DNA from: Acanthopleura granulata
Taxonomy: Eukaryota > Mollusca > Polyplacophora > Chitonida > Chitonidae
Direction: 5' to 3'
NCBI GenBank assembly: GCA_016165875.1
Contig: JABBOT010000011.1
Span: forward strand, 8,977,723-9,041,722
DNA: 64,000 nt
A program made the translations under genes and the position numbers. The notes beneath the pieces are model-generated. The model was not told the DNA's origin, searched no databases, and saw nothing but the letters and a program-made list of their open reading frames with translations. Below, piece after piece: positions 37,409 to 47,929 of this stretch (positions are counted from its first letter, which is position 1; each line of letters opens with the position of its first letter).

Positions 37409-37526
37409 CTCTAACAAGACTATCAACCCTAGGAAAAAATATTGCTTCCCAAAAGTGCGCACTAGAGCCCACACTAGGCTCGGCTTCCGGCCATTTCTTA
37501 ACTTGATGATCTCTTTTTCCCATTCA
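37409..37526 (-). CDS. ABCC4-like exon 4: lead into TM1
   Basis: The exon is 118 bases with acceptor TTTTGCAG and donor GTAAGT. The joined reading is SEWEKEI..., then KPSLVWALVRTFGKQYFFLG, then LIVLLE. The W.KE and KPSL motifs followed by a hydrophobic run are the start of the first ABC transmembrane domain (IPR011527-type fold). It enters in phase 2, leaves in phase 0 and adds residues about 62-101 of the predicted protein. Confidence 0.92.
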
Positions 37527-38149
37527 CTGCAAAACAAACCAGCAAAATTCATAAAGGTTTAGGAGATTTAAATGACAAAGAAAAAAAAACGCTTTCTCTT
37601 AATTAAAATATAAAATGGTTAACAAGTTTCAGCTGACGAGCCAGTTTAGGCCAAGAACACTGACCCCATTTTCAAACTTTTTCAATTTGATTCAATAGTT
37701 CAAGTTTTCTGTTTTGACTAATCTGTACACAGGTTGAACTCATTTGTTTTTTTTCTGGATGATTTGGGAGTTTCTGTATGTCAGCACTAGCTCTTTAACA
37801 CAATTTCAGTTCTTGCTACTTTCACAAGACTTCATATTTCACTGTGAAATGCATGTAAGCATGAACCTTGCATACATTTAGATATAACCTGATAAAAAAA
37901 AACTCCAGCTTTCTTCTTCCCACCAAAATGCGACATGTGAATGTATCTTTGACGCTCTCCATTTATAACAAGAGTGCCATATATGAGGATACTCAGGCAG
38001 ATAAGCATAATGTATAGGTACACATGTATTTACCGATGAAAGGTGTAATTATTACATGTGCTCTGAGAAAAAAGCACTTGAGTGTCTTATAGGCTTCTCA
38101 GATCTGACCAATGCAATGACACACTGTTGCTGGTGATTTAGGGCCTGGG

Positions 38150-38272
38150 CTCACTTGCACAAAGCCCTCTTTGCATTACAAGCTCGCAACTACCATGGCA
38201 ACCAGTATTAAAGGGATTGTAGTTACGTGCTCGTAACACTAAGAAGGCTTTGTGCAAGTGGGCTCCCTTTCA
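38150..38272. mobile_element. MITE-like fold-back element, about 120 bp
   Basis: The left arm CTCACTTGCACAAAGCCCTC leads into TTACAAGCTCGCAACTAC. The right arm GGCTTTGTGCAAGTGGGCTC is its inverted match, preceded by GTAGTTACGTGCTCGTAACA. The arms are about 50 bases with a short spacer, so the element would fold into one long hairpin. It lies in the intron between exons 3 and 4. Confidence 0.72.
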
Positions 38273-38529
38273 CAAACAGGGCGCAGGTTACGTCATACGT
38301 AACTGACATGATAACACACACTGTAGTGATACGTCCCCATGGTAGTTATGTTTGGCAAAACGGCATGAACTGATCATATTATGGGGATCTTGCTGATCAA
38401 CAATCAATTTACAGAGCTAGCATGCATGAAAATAGACCAAATGGCTGTGGGTGGATAGGTCCGCTCTCATCGCTTTTCCCAAATAACTAAGGTTGTCCTT
38501 GTTGTGTTTTCTGTTTATAATAATAGTAC

Positions 38530-38640
38530 CTCTCCAATCTCTGACACAGCTGCTGGGAAGAATCTTCTGGGACAACATTGTACATGTCATCTGTGCTCAG
38601 GTTTCTCTTGTAGCCTTTGGCAAAAAAAGGGTTCAGCCAA
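38530..38640 (-). CDS. ABCC4-like exon 3: WLNP...DDMY...PED segment
   Basis: The exon is 111 bases, bounded by acceptor GTTACAG and donor GTACTA. It enters after the split codon of exon 2 and encodes 36 full residues starting WLNPFFAKGYKR. It then has the family signature DDMYNVVPEDSSQQL. This cytoplasmic stretch is among the best conserved parts of the ABCC4 N-terminus. The exon leaves in phase 2, which the next exon accepts exactly. Confidence 0.93.
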
Positions 38641-39246
38641 CTGTAACAAATAAAGAAAACAGATCTTATAAGTACTGTAGGAAATACACTTACTACTAAA
38701 TCATCCAAGAGAGGGTAGTTAGAAAAGTAGATATAGTAGTTTTTTATAATTAACATGCCTGTAGAGTATACCTGGACAATTTAATAGTGGTTAAAAGTTG
38801 TTCAATGTATGCTTTATAGCCTCTGTAAATGCAGTGTTCATGATGTTATGAAAACACAAATCCTAGTTAGCCTTGTGCTGATCGGAACTCTCACAGCTGG
38901 GCAATTAATTGTCTTCTGTGAGGTCCTTGCTGGGGCTATAAAAGCCCTGCCCTAATGTGTGCTGGCGGTCAGTCTTGCCATCAGTCTTGCCATCAGTCTT
39001 GCCATCAGTCTAGCAATTGGAGTCTTGCGGCCAGAGTCATCAGGAGTTATAGTTACAGAGTTATGGTATAATGTCTCCAGTCAGTATAGCATGCCAAGAA
39101 TACAAAAAGATGTCTCCACTTCTGTGTTGTGTTCCTTTTCTGTTGGTCCTACCATGCTAGCCTCCCCAAAGCTTACATAACTGGTGGTCAACAAACACCA
39201 ACAACCAGTTGAGTTACATTTAACACCCATGTGTATCACATGTGTG

Positions 39247-39644
39247 CATGTGCATCATATTTATTTATTTATTTATTTGATTGTCATACAGTCATTTAGC
39301 CTACACCCGGAGTATATTCCTGCTGTGACAGGCAGATGGCTACATGCGGTCATCATGGGACCGATTCCCGTGTACATTTAGATTTATTTATTTATTTGAT
39401 TAGTGTTTTACGCCGTACTCAAGAATATTTCACTTATACGACGGTGGTCACCATTATAGTGGTAGGAAACCGGGCAGAGCCTGGTGGAAACCCACAACCA
39501 TCCACAGGTTGCTGGCAGACCTTCCCACGTACAGCCGGAGAGGAAGCCAGCATGAACTGGACTAGAACTCACAGCGACCACATTGGTGGGAGGCTTCGGT
39601 CATTGCTAACCGACTGAGCCACGGAGACCCCCATGTGCATCATA
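39247..39644 (-). mobile_element. tRNA-derived SINE (minus) with split tail and target duplication
   Basis: A full SINE body and head (39383-39631) ends GAGACCCCC. CATGTGCATCATA occurs at 39247-39259 and again at 39632-39644. The left copy is followed by a second tail sequence (TTTATTTATTTATTTGATTG) and about 100 unrelated bases before the main element. Thus the target duplication encloses a composite. It lies in the intron between exons 2 and 3. Confidence 0.85.
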
Positions 39645-40182
39645 GGAACAAGAACTCTTTCAACACCCATAACTGTGGTTAAAGCAAAACGGTCTCCTCT
39701 CCAGCAATGACCGTTTCGAAAATTTTGGGCTGGCGTGCCATTCCCGAGTAGCGTTTACATGGGGTGTTGTATGCGAGTCATAGCTGACACCCATTTTTGG
39801 CTATAAAAGTCATTCAGAAAGAATTATCTGACTTGGTGTTAACGCGCTTAAGCTCTACCATCGCTTGCTACTGTGGTCATGATACCCAGTCAGTCCAGTG
39901 TACAAAATAGGAGTTGAAATAGCAAGGTGGAGCTAGTGTATACCTACAATTTAGTTCCACCATGAATCAGTGAGACACATTTATACCAATCTGTGTGCAT
40001 ATCGCTTAAAGATAGCAATAAAATTCTAGATTTAACTAAAAACAAAATTCCACTGACCTTACTGTCTTCAGGCAAGGCAGTAAACACGTGCTTACCCTGC
40101 ACAGCTGTCGTTATAACAGACGATGTGCCACATGGTGACCAGATTCCGTAGAGGCACCCCATATCGAAACTGCAGGACTTAC

Positions 40183-40282
40183 CAGAAAAAAAGCTTTGAA
40201 ATCAAATTGGCTTTCAGCAGCGGGCTAGGGTTGTGATGTCTTATTGTCTCATCCATCGCAGTTTTCTACAGCTGACACACTC
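40183..40282 (-). CDS. ABCC4-like exon 2: start codon and N-terminus
   Basis: Acceptor TTCCAG precedes 40282 and donor GTAAGT follows 40183. The start codon is at 40256-40254 in the context TGCGATGG. It encodes 24 residues plus two bases of a split codon. The peptide contains NPSPLLKANLISKLFF, matching the family pattern in which an NPL..ANL..R.FFWW stretch opens the protein. The split codon gives Cys at the place where ABCC4 usually has the first of two Trp. This cytosolic N-terminus precedes TM1, with no TMD0. Confidence 0.88.
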
Positions 40283-40533
40283 CTGGAATAAAGAAACAAA
40301 TATGAGAAAATACGGCGCACTCCTCGACGACTTCGCAACGTGCACTGCTTGTTTTCATCAGCTGGTGCAATAAATCTTCACTCGTACGTTTATCTACTTG
40401 ACAGTTTATCGGAAAATGTACGAGTGCAACTTGGAGACAGGGCAATAACAATTGAAGGAAAAAAAAAAAAAAAAGAAAAACTAAGAGATCACATCGCACG
40501 TTTATACAGGACACAAGGAGCGTTTAGACTTAC

Positions 40534-40620
40534 CCGCTGTGCCTTTGTACTCTGAATGTAACCTCCCGTGACTAGGCAGTGCTTAATGTACCATGTACGA
40601 CACCGCGCGTCGAGTGCACG
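40534..40620 (-). other. ABCC4-like exon 1, non-coding 5' UTR (start unknown)
   Basis: A strong donor (GTAAGT, 40533-40528) lies 250 bases upstream of a good acceptor (TTCCAG, ending at 40283) that precedes the coding exon. This suggests a spliced 5' UTR with a short first intron. The upstream limit given is arbitrary because no transcription start can be read from sequence. A long A-run (about 40459-40474) lies in the intron. Confidence 0.45.
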
Positions 40621-40700
40621 CGCGATCCTGAGCGTGATCTGTCTCTATAGGGAACCCATCATGCACACTTCGAGTCAGTAAAAAGCATGAACTCCACATT
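40535..40700 (-). promoter_or_regulatory. Candidate promoter of the ABCC4-like gene
   Basis: The sequence immediately upstream of the inferred first exon is richer in CpG than its surroundings (for example GACACCGCGCGTCGAGTGCA near 40610). It contains GAGCGTGA at about 40631-40638, which fits the xenobiotic-response (AhR/ARNT) core. No TATA box was recognised. Position relative to the gene is the main evidence; the regulatory reading is inference. Confidence 0.3.
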
Positions 40701-41385
40701 CTGCGCACAAAACATGTTTATTAAGGTAACATTTATGAAATTATGTGGGCATTTAAATCACATCCATAGTATTTTGTTTTCGGGAGTTAAAACCCCTTCT
40801 GAACATCATTAATTATTCAGCTATCGGGGATATCATTTTTTTCAACATTTTCCGATCCATATAGTTCTTTAAAGCTCTGTTTTTCAGAAAGCATTAGTTG
40901 GTGGAATTTACCTATTGACATTTGAGAAAATGTAAAATACATGGGCCTTTTATTAAAATATCCAAAATTTATCATGTTTGAGGTCTCCAAAGCCGCATTT
41001 CTGGTCGACTTACGATGCACTGTTTAGATAAATAAGATCTTGTAAATACTTAACTGAATGTGCATCTTCCGTAATTATGGGTTCAGTAAGCGGTTTCTTT
41101 GCAAGTTTGGTTATGGTCAACACTGCATTCATTTCTCAAAACCTGTCGTCGTAAGTACACATACCCTGCTGTAACTGATTAGCACATTACCTCACAAATT
41201 AGCATTACCAGCTGTGAATACCCACACCTCTCAGCTCTGTATTAAGTTTATTAGTCTGCCGCTAATGTTTTTCTGACATGTGTACAACTAACTCTGGAAC
41301 AGGAATATACTGTTTTCTTTCAGGAAAAAAGGACATACCAATAAATAATGGAATTCATCACCTAGCAGACTTTTAGTCTCGGCAC
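40700..41385. other. Intergenic stretch, nothing recognised
   Basis: No gene or repeat was recognised upstream of the ABCC4-like promoter. Confidence 0.4.
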
Positions 41386-41387
41386 TT

Positions 41388-41979
41388 TAGTCCGAGGTTG
41401 CTCAGACGTTGAAATTTTACATTAGAAATGACGCGGTCGACACGACGCTCAAATTGCCACGCCTGAGACCTCCCCTTTAATCTGCCGTGTGGCAGTGCGG
41501 TCTGTCTTTCAGACCGGCCTTCTACGTCCGAGAAACGTACCTAACATGAGTACTGTAATAAGACTGTTCTCCGGAAACCTTGGTGACGACATACTAACGG
41601 ACTACATGCTATTTAGCCTATCTGCATTGTTCTGGTCTCCGTTGCCCACCGAAAGCAAATCCAAAACGACTCCCTCTCGGTTCGCTTAAAACACTCTCGA
41701 CATCTTGAACGCGCAACGACAGTTCCGGCAGTTATCACTCGGGGATACCATTCTCAAGCCATTTAAATCTACATATTATGTTGTTACATATGTTTCCAAG
41801 GATCAGTTTTATAAGAGTCAAGGTCCATGTTAGACTTCTTTCGCAGGCGTAGAGGGTCAGTATGAAAGCTAGACCCCATTGTCGCACGGCTGGGTTTAGC
41901 GCAGGTCTCAGCTGAGAAATTTGAGCGTCCGCGTCATTTCTAATGCAATTTTCAACGTCTGAACAACCTCGGACTATGG
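41388..41979. mobile_element. Fold-back element with about 80-bp inverted ends
   Basis: The left end reads TAGTCCGAGGTTGCTCAGAC followed by GTTGAAATTTTACATTAGAA and ATGACGCGG. On the minus strand the right end (41979 downward) reads TAGTCCGAGGTTGTTCAGAC, GTTGAAAATTGCATTAGAAA and TGACGCGG. The interior is about 420 bases. Ends starting TAGTCCGAGG suggest a DNA transposon derivative. The right arm overlaps the end of a non-LTR fragment. Confidence 0.72.
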
Positions 41980-42268
41980 CTACATAAATTACATATCCTC
42001 TCTGTTTTATCAATATTCTTAATCTCCCTATCGCAATGGGTAAGTGATGATTTGAGGTGCTAAATTTCGTCAAATATTTTCTCATGAGAGAAATGGGATA
42101 TCTCTCTAACTGATTAGTTTGCTCAGAGTAAATGACTGATTTAGGGGACGCAGTTATCTGAGCATTCCATGTTTGAAGGTAGGCCTCCTGATCAGTTAAT
42201 GTTTGTGCCACTTCAGATTTCATCTCACGAAAATTTTCAAAGTTCTTACGTAGCCAAACACCAATCAT
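41976..42268 (-). pseudogene. Non-LTR retrotransposon C-terminal fragment
   Basis: The minus frame encodes MIGVWLRKNFENFREMKSEV and later LMRKYLTKFSTSNHHLPIAI followed by GRLR. The L..F..S.H.LPI..GR pattern is what I know from the end of many non-LTR reverse-transcriptase proteins, just before a Cys-rich finger. The frame runs on into the fold-back element, so the finger is lost. Assignment to a clade is not possible. Confidence 0.45.
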
Positions 42269-42299
42269 ACCTAAATTTTGGAAGATATCTCTAATAAGC

Positions 42300-42580
42300 C
42301 TGTACTATCCATCGGTGTTCACAAAACTCTTAGACAGTATCTGATAGCATGATTTTATGAAATACGTAAGCAGGCTTTCACACAGCTTTTTCTTCACCTA
42401 GTAATAGCCGCCCCCAAAAAGCAACCATTCCCTTTTTAAAGGCAACACTTGAGTTTTTTCCCTGTTGCTGTAACTGAATCATGGTGGTCTGACATGCATT
42501 CTGTCTGTCTTAATTATTGGGCACATAAACAAAGGGACCTCTGAGCGACGCGATTGGGTGCTGAATACATTTCACAACAC
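42300..42580. repeat. Dispersed repeat, matches 51815-52100
   Basis: The two blocks share long words such as CTGTTGCTGTAA, TGAATCATGGTGGTCTGACA and GCATTCTGT, and end CTCTGAGCGACGCG.GATTGG. Here the block is followed directly by the A-rich border of the LINE, so the LINE probably inserted into this repeat. Confidence 0.85.
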
Positions 42581-42815
42581 GTGTAAAAACAAACAAACAA
42601 AAAACAGTATACAATTAGCAGAATTTCATGCAAAAAAGAAACAAAAACAAAATTACAGCTCATGAGAAAACGTACAACCACAAGTAGGCTAAACCAAAAC
42701 CATGCAGAGAGTAATTCTGGTCATACAAGAGAACATCACAGAATAATGGTACACAAACCAGTATTTCATGCAAAAAAATACAGTTCATGACAAAAACACA
42801 CAAACGCAAATTGAC

Positions 42816-43158
42816 TCAACCGAAAACATGCAGAGCTGAATTCTGATCATACAAAGCAATAACAAAAGGAAACCACAACCTATGGCAACTGGCAATGTAG
42901 TTTCCAAGTGCTTGGAACACTTTTTGCACCTTTCTTTTCCGGACTGAGCACAGAATCCATACACGATCTACACACCCCTGCACGGATGAGATCATGAAAC
43001 AGTTTAGTTCTTCGCGTTGTAAACTTGTTGCATTCAAACAAAAAATCTTCAACAGTTTCTTCAAGAAGGCAACTCTGACAAAGGCTCAAAGCACGCAATT
43101 TAAACCTGTGGAGATATGAATTTAATGGGATATGGCCTGTTTGTAATCTATGAAACAT
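42816..43158 (-). pseudogene. LINE ORF2: C-terminal Cys-rich finger
   Basis: MFHRLQTGHIPLNSYLHRFK is followed by LCQSCLLEETVEDFLFECNK. L.R..TGH..LN..L.RF and the C..C...E...H/F...C arrangement are the usual end of I/R1-type proteins. In most relatives the third ligand is His; here it reads Phe-Leu-Phe before the last Cys, so the finger may be defective. Confidence 0.72.
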
Positions 43159-43167
43159 AACTTCGGC

Positions 43168-43652
43168 TCAATGTGATGGAAATGTTAGCAAAGGAGAGGA
43201 AACTCTGGGGTTTAACTGAAAAAAGAACCTTCCTTTCCCAGAGGCTTCCCACTGACTCTGCCATAGACCAACAAAGCTTGACTGCATGTTGCTAATAATG
43301 TTTGATGGTGTAAAAATAATATTTCGGGTGACAATGGTGCAAGCAAGAGTCAGTTTTGCTAGAAAATCTGCCAATTCATTTCCCACTATACCTGCATGCC
43401 CTGGGATTCAACCTGGTGTTGACACCTTTAAGATGTAACACTGTACACATGTGTAAAACCTCTGAAACCATGGTCGTCGATATATTCCAACTGAAGTCTC
43501 TTACGGCTTGCACAGCACTTAAAGAATCCGTAAAAATAACAACATTATTCGGATTAAAATCCAGCACGAAATATAGGGATGTTAAAATAGCCATGAATTC
43601 AGCAGCAAATACTGAACTAAAATCGGATAACCGAAAGCTTGTACTATGCTAA
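43168..43652 (-). pseudogene. LINE ORF2: RNase H domain
   Basis: The minus frames read AEFMAILTSLYF, then VVIFTDSLSAVQAVRDFSWN, and after a frame break VGNELADFLAKL. The TDS (catalytic Asp) and GNELAD motifs define a type I RNase H domain downstream of reverse transcriptase. The frame break lies near 43376-43386. Confidence 0.82.
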
Positions 43653-44285
43653 GTTCTGGGATACAAAATGCTTTGCCACTTTCTGGACATTTGGATTTAT
43701 CAGTGTAAATATTGAGGCAGTGTCTGAAATCTTCTCAGACGTAACTCACTGCGAAGGATGTCATGACATTTACAGGGTCATATTTCTTAATTACTTTAAA
43801 GATCTAATAAGATGTAGGGGGGAACCAAGAGCGAATGTGGGAAGTTAGGGAAAGAGACTTTTTGAAGGCAACTTGTGTTACAGCCCGAACGTTCAGTTAT
43901 CTCCAGTGCTCAAAGATTGAACGGCTTATGCTTCTTATCAACATTCAAAATGCTGTCACGTTAACAAGCGTTAAACACAGAGGATGCTGAGTTATTAAGA
44001 GATGCCTTCAGTACAAGAGAATATTTCAGAGTGTGCATGTATCTCCTAAGATCCAATGGCCACTCATTACAGATCACTTGTAAACCATTAAGAGGAGTGG
44101 TCTTAAGCATCCCTGTACAAATCCTAACCTAACTGAACAGCGTCCAATTTACATTTAAGAGAAACGCAAACAGAGTCAAAAGTTTCATAACAATAGTCTA
44201 AACGCGATCTTATCAGCGCTCTATATAGGAATAGAAGGCAGGAGTTATCTGCTCCCAAGAATTCCCAGATATAGCCCGCATAAGG

Positions 44286-45281
44286 TTAAGGACCCTTCTG
44301 ACATTTTGTAACAACCATTTCAATATGTTTTGACCATGTAAGCCTCTTGTCAAATCCGACATACTTGAATGATGTGGAAACTTTAATTGCCCTGTTCCCT
44401 ATGAGCAGTGGTACCCGTAACTCTACCCGTCTTCTGGTAAACAAGACTGCTTCGAAGTTAGCTGGAGGGAAGCGAAATCCCCACAATTTGCTCCATCTGG
44501 TAATTTCATTGAAAGCCCTGCTGTACATACATCTCTGCTATGTTTATATTCTTATCGCTGAACCCAATAGCCTAATCATCAGCTTAAAGGGAGCAATTTA
44601 TGCTTGAGTTGAGGACCGATTGTAAATCGTTGATGGCTGTATTGAACAGTGTTGGAGATAACACGCTTCCTTATGAGGTACCATTTTCAATAGAAACAGG
44701 CCAAGAAAAGTCGGTACCAATGTGAACCTGCATTGTACGTTGGGAGAGAAAGTCCTTCACCCAACCAAGCATTCTACCTCCAATGCCCAAACCTTTCATA
44801 ATTAACAATCCACTCCTCCACAACATATCATATGCCTTTTCGATATCAAGAAAGGCTACCAAGTTACATTCTTTCCTTGCAAGTGACCTCCTGGACGTTT
44901 CAAGAGAAACAACATGGTCTATAGGACTACCTTTTCTAAAACCACTCTGAAAAATTGAGTAGACATCGTATTTATTTAGAAACAATTCAAGTCGTGACTT
45001 AATCAGTTTTCCATGATCTTACAAAGCGCTGACGTGAGAGCAATCCGCCTATATAATGAAGCCAGAGATGGATCTTTGCCAGGCTTTGGCACTGGGATGG
45101 CAACAGCTTTCTTCCATGAAACCGGAGCTTTCATATTTGACCATATGGTGTTAAAAAACAAAAGTAACACATTTAGACTATTTTCGTGCAGTGGCTTAAC
45201 CATAGAGTAACTAACCCCATCCTTTGTGCCACTAAATGCCTGCTTAAGCTCCATCAGGGAAAAATCTTCATTAATTGGCAT
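44286..45281 (-). pseudogene. LINE ORF2: reverse transcriptase, catalytic box lost
   Basis: Frame segments include VSWKKAVAIPVPKPGKDPSL (motif 1-2), FQSGFRKGSPIDHVVSLE, and AFLDIEKAYDMLW (motif with the first catalytic Asp). The thumb has STSFKYVGFDKRLTWSKHIE. The catalytic YADD box (44575-44586, minus) has its Tyr codon replaced by a stop and is followed one codon later by another stop (44572-44574). At least two frameshifts separate the segments. Confidence 0.88.
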
Positions 45282-45856
45282 ATCGTCATGATGTTATTAA
45301 AGCTTTGTCTCTCTTCTACCTGTTTGTTATGGGTAATAAACTCCTCGCTATAATTACTAGAGCTGGAGACAAATGAGAAGCTATCGGCTAGCACATTACA
45401 GTTATCTACATTCGTAAGGTGTAAAACACCACCTGCCACAATACTTGGCACACACACAGATTTCTTCTTCCTGTTTATGGCTCTCACCTGCTGCCATACA
45501 TTCTTAATAGGTGTGTTACGATTTATGTTCGAACAGAACTTACGCCAGTGCTCCTTTTGTGCTCTTTTAATAATCCTCTGGCTCTGGGCTTTAGTCCTTT
45601 TAAACACAATGATTTCCTTGTACAACCTTGCGTGGTGTGCTCTATTTTTAGCTTTCTTCCTTTCCTTGATAGCTTGTGAACATTCCTCTGTCTACCAGGG
45701 AACAAGTGCCTTTTCCGGAATGTTACTAGAAGTTTTTGGAACAACCTTACTAACTGCTGCATTTAAAGCAGTAATAATGTTGTTTGAAAACTTATTCACA
45801 TCACTGCCATACAAGTCCTGAGTGAAGTACAATTCACAAGCTTTGCTGTGCTTGGC

Positions 45857-46195
45857 CTAGCCTGCTTTATTCAACCTCCACCTTGGTAATGAGCTAATGT
45901 CGTCAGAGTGAGGATGAAATCCTATAGATACTGACACTGGATAATGGTCACTTCCACAAGGAGAGTGATAATCTACTGACCATATGCATGCGGAGCCAAG
46001 TGTTTTGCAGGATAATATGAGATCTCTAGCTGAAAGTTTTCCTGAATGTGCATCCAAACGAGTCCCAGAACCATTATTTAATACCACTGGTTCATTATCG
46101 TGGAAAACCTCATACCGACCTGTTACTGTCTCTGGCAATCTGGAAACACTAACACTCAATAACCTTAAACCTTCAAAAATGTTTCCTGTAAGCAA
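45857..46195 (-). pseudogene. LINE ORF2: endonuclease C-terminal part
   Basis: The frame holds NNGSGTRLDAHSGKLSARDL and later SVDYHSPCGSDHYPVSVSI. N.GS.TR.D...G..SA.DL and the SDHYPV motif mark the last third of an apurinic/apyrimidinic-type endonuclease, which nicks target DNA. The first two thirds, with the metal-binding Asn and Glu motifs, are not present upstream. Confidence 0.78.
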
Positions 46196-46352
46196 ATTAT
46201 GTCTGGTTTGGAATCAAGATTGGAAAGGAAGAATTTCAGTTCTTGCACATGGGCATACAAGGGCTGTATATTTTGTTGCAAGATGTTGAAGGATATTATA
46301 GTAAGTAGGCAACCCAAGATTCCACACTAATATACATGTTGGAACTTATCCA

Positions 46353-47264
46353 TTATTTATTCGTAAAGTTTCTCTGCTGCATTTTTTCCTTCAATTCGTT
46401 AACATCAACCACAGAACTGCCAAGATGACGCTCTGCACATTCAGCAATATGGTCAATTACTTCCTTTTTACCTTTTGACACTTTGATATACTGAAACAGT
46501 ATCTCTGTAAACAGAATAACGACATTTATTACTGTAGATGGACTGCACATTTCGGTCTGAACAGCAGCCTCAGGATCAGTTTGGGTACTAGTGCTAGACA
46601 CTTATCTGAAGATACCGCTATGGGATGTGGTCTACACTGGGAACTACACGTATTCACATGATCTTCACCACTTGGGATATCCCAAATGGATTCGTCAAAA
46701 CCAGGATCTTGTGAAAAATTCAGGGGTTCACTTTTCTGGGCTGTCACACTTTTGAGTGCCTCGGCGAAGGATACTATTTCTGTAACTCTGATAAACTGGG
46801 CTTTGTTGGCTTCTTTAAGTTTTGGGCAACCCCGATATGCTGAGCTGTGGAGCTTTCCACAGTTTACACACTTCCGAGCATTTTTATTAGGACAATCTTT
46901 ATACTCATGCCTTTCGCTGCATCGAGGGAACCTCAGATTACCACGGCATTCAGAAGCCACATGATTAATAATAACTGGGAGAATATATTGTTTTAACCTG
47001 AACCAGTGCAAAACCCAAGGCCACCCCATCAGGGATATTAACATCGTCAAAATACAGCAGAATACATAATGTGTGGATTTTTTCCCTGCCTTTCATCATA
47101 CGTTCACCTTTTACACACTTAAGACTTTTCATTGGCCAGAGAGCTTCACTCTCAGTAACACGCTCCCCAATACCATTTATTAGACCTCTGGACAAAGCTT
47201 TTACTTGAACCCGGGACACAACATCTCGCTCCATTATGGAATCGACCTTTAGCAATTTCTTCAC
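46353..47264 (-). pseudogene. LINE ORF1 (zinc-knuckle RNA-binding protein), broken
   Basis: Three overlapping minus frames cover it. The first (47264-46965) has MKKLLKVDSIMERDVVSRVQ. The second holds two zinc knuckles: CRGNLRFPRCSERHEYKDC, then CVNCGKLHSSAYRGC, typical of I/Jockey ORF1 proteins. The third is a C-terminal region from MSSTSTQTDPEAAVQTEMCS onward. Frame changes fall near 47.0 and 46.57 kb. ORF1 proteins bind the element's RNA during retrotransposition. Confidence 0.75.
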
Positions 47265-47929
47265 TTGACTCTGACTATTACACGTGATGAGTAAGTCTCG
47301 AGATTGCAGCTTCTAAACAACTTTCACAGCACCCACTGCCTGCTGAAGTGCAGTACCAAACTTAACTGGGCTTAAGCTGGCTACAGGGGGGCTACCCACT
47401 GCTGCTCTTTCCACGAGTCACTGTTGATGCCGCGAAATCCATGCTGTCCTCTTCTTCCTCATCCATGCTTATAGACCAAGTGATAAAAAGTAGTAGTATA
47501 AAACACTATTCTACGTGCAATGAGATGTTATTACACTCAGGGTGAGGGAGAGACAACAGGAGCCCTGAAACACAGAGTGCTGAGTTACAGTGCGATTACA
47601 GCAGATATCTACACTAGTACGGCTACTACCGCTATACAATAAACAATTACAAAAATACAAAGTAACAATATAACGCTACAATACACAAAGAAAATACAAA
47701 CACACAATCCTGTCGCCTGGCGACCAAAACAACAAGTTAACAAAAACAACAACAACATGTCCCTGAAAGGTAAGCTCAAATATCAAACAAACTAGTTCAA
47801 CCAAGCCAAAAATACAGAACATTAACGGATCAATCACAACACAATAAATGTACCATCCAGCCCAGCAATACATCACATTCCTGGGAAAAAAACGCGAGAT
47901 TTTCGGAGCAGAGAAAATCATGTTCCGGA

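Larger units (their letters stand above)
1..40534 (-). other. ABCC4/MRP4-like gene, 5' half (gene span)
   Basis: The span of an ABC exporter gene of subfamily C read on the minus strand. Eight exons upstream of 32.5 kb join in frame, and four alternative versions of the next exon follow. The predicted N-terminal part is about 383 residues and covers the cytosolic N-terminus and the six helices of the first transmembrane domain. No TMD0 extension is seen, which fits the short ABCC4 type rather than ABCC1. ABCC4 proteins are plasma-membrane pumps that export organic anions, cyclic nucleotides, prostanoids and drug conjugates; applying that to this gene is inference. The linker and first ATP-binding domain exons are not found down to position 1, so the gene continues past the window edge. 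Confidence 0.9.
42590..47470 (-). mobile_element. Decayed I-type non-LTR retrotransposon (LINE) with RNase H
   Basis: Reading the minus strand from 47.47 to 42.59 kb gives, in order, ORF1 with zinc knuckles, the end of an apurinic-type endonuclease, a linker, reverse transcriptase, RNase H and a C-terminal Cys-rich finger. ORF1 + APE + RT + RNase H is the domain order of the I superfamily. Frames are broken many times, and the N-terminal part of the endonuclease is missing. The minus 3' end is a TTTG-rich run (42585-42605). Autonomous activity is excluded by the stops. Confidence 0.85.

Noticed and set aside
41735..42268. A 177-codon cellular gene
   Set aside because: The upstream part matches the C-terminal pattern of non-LTR proteins and the rest runs through an inverted repeat arm; better explained as mobile-element debris.
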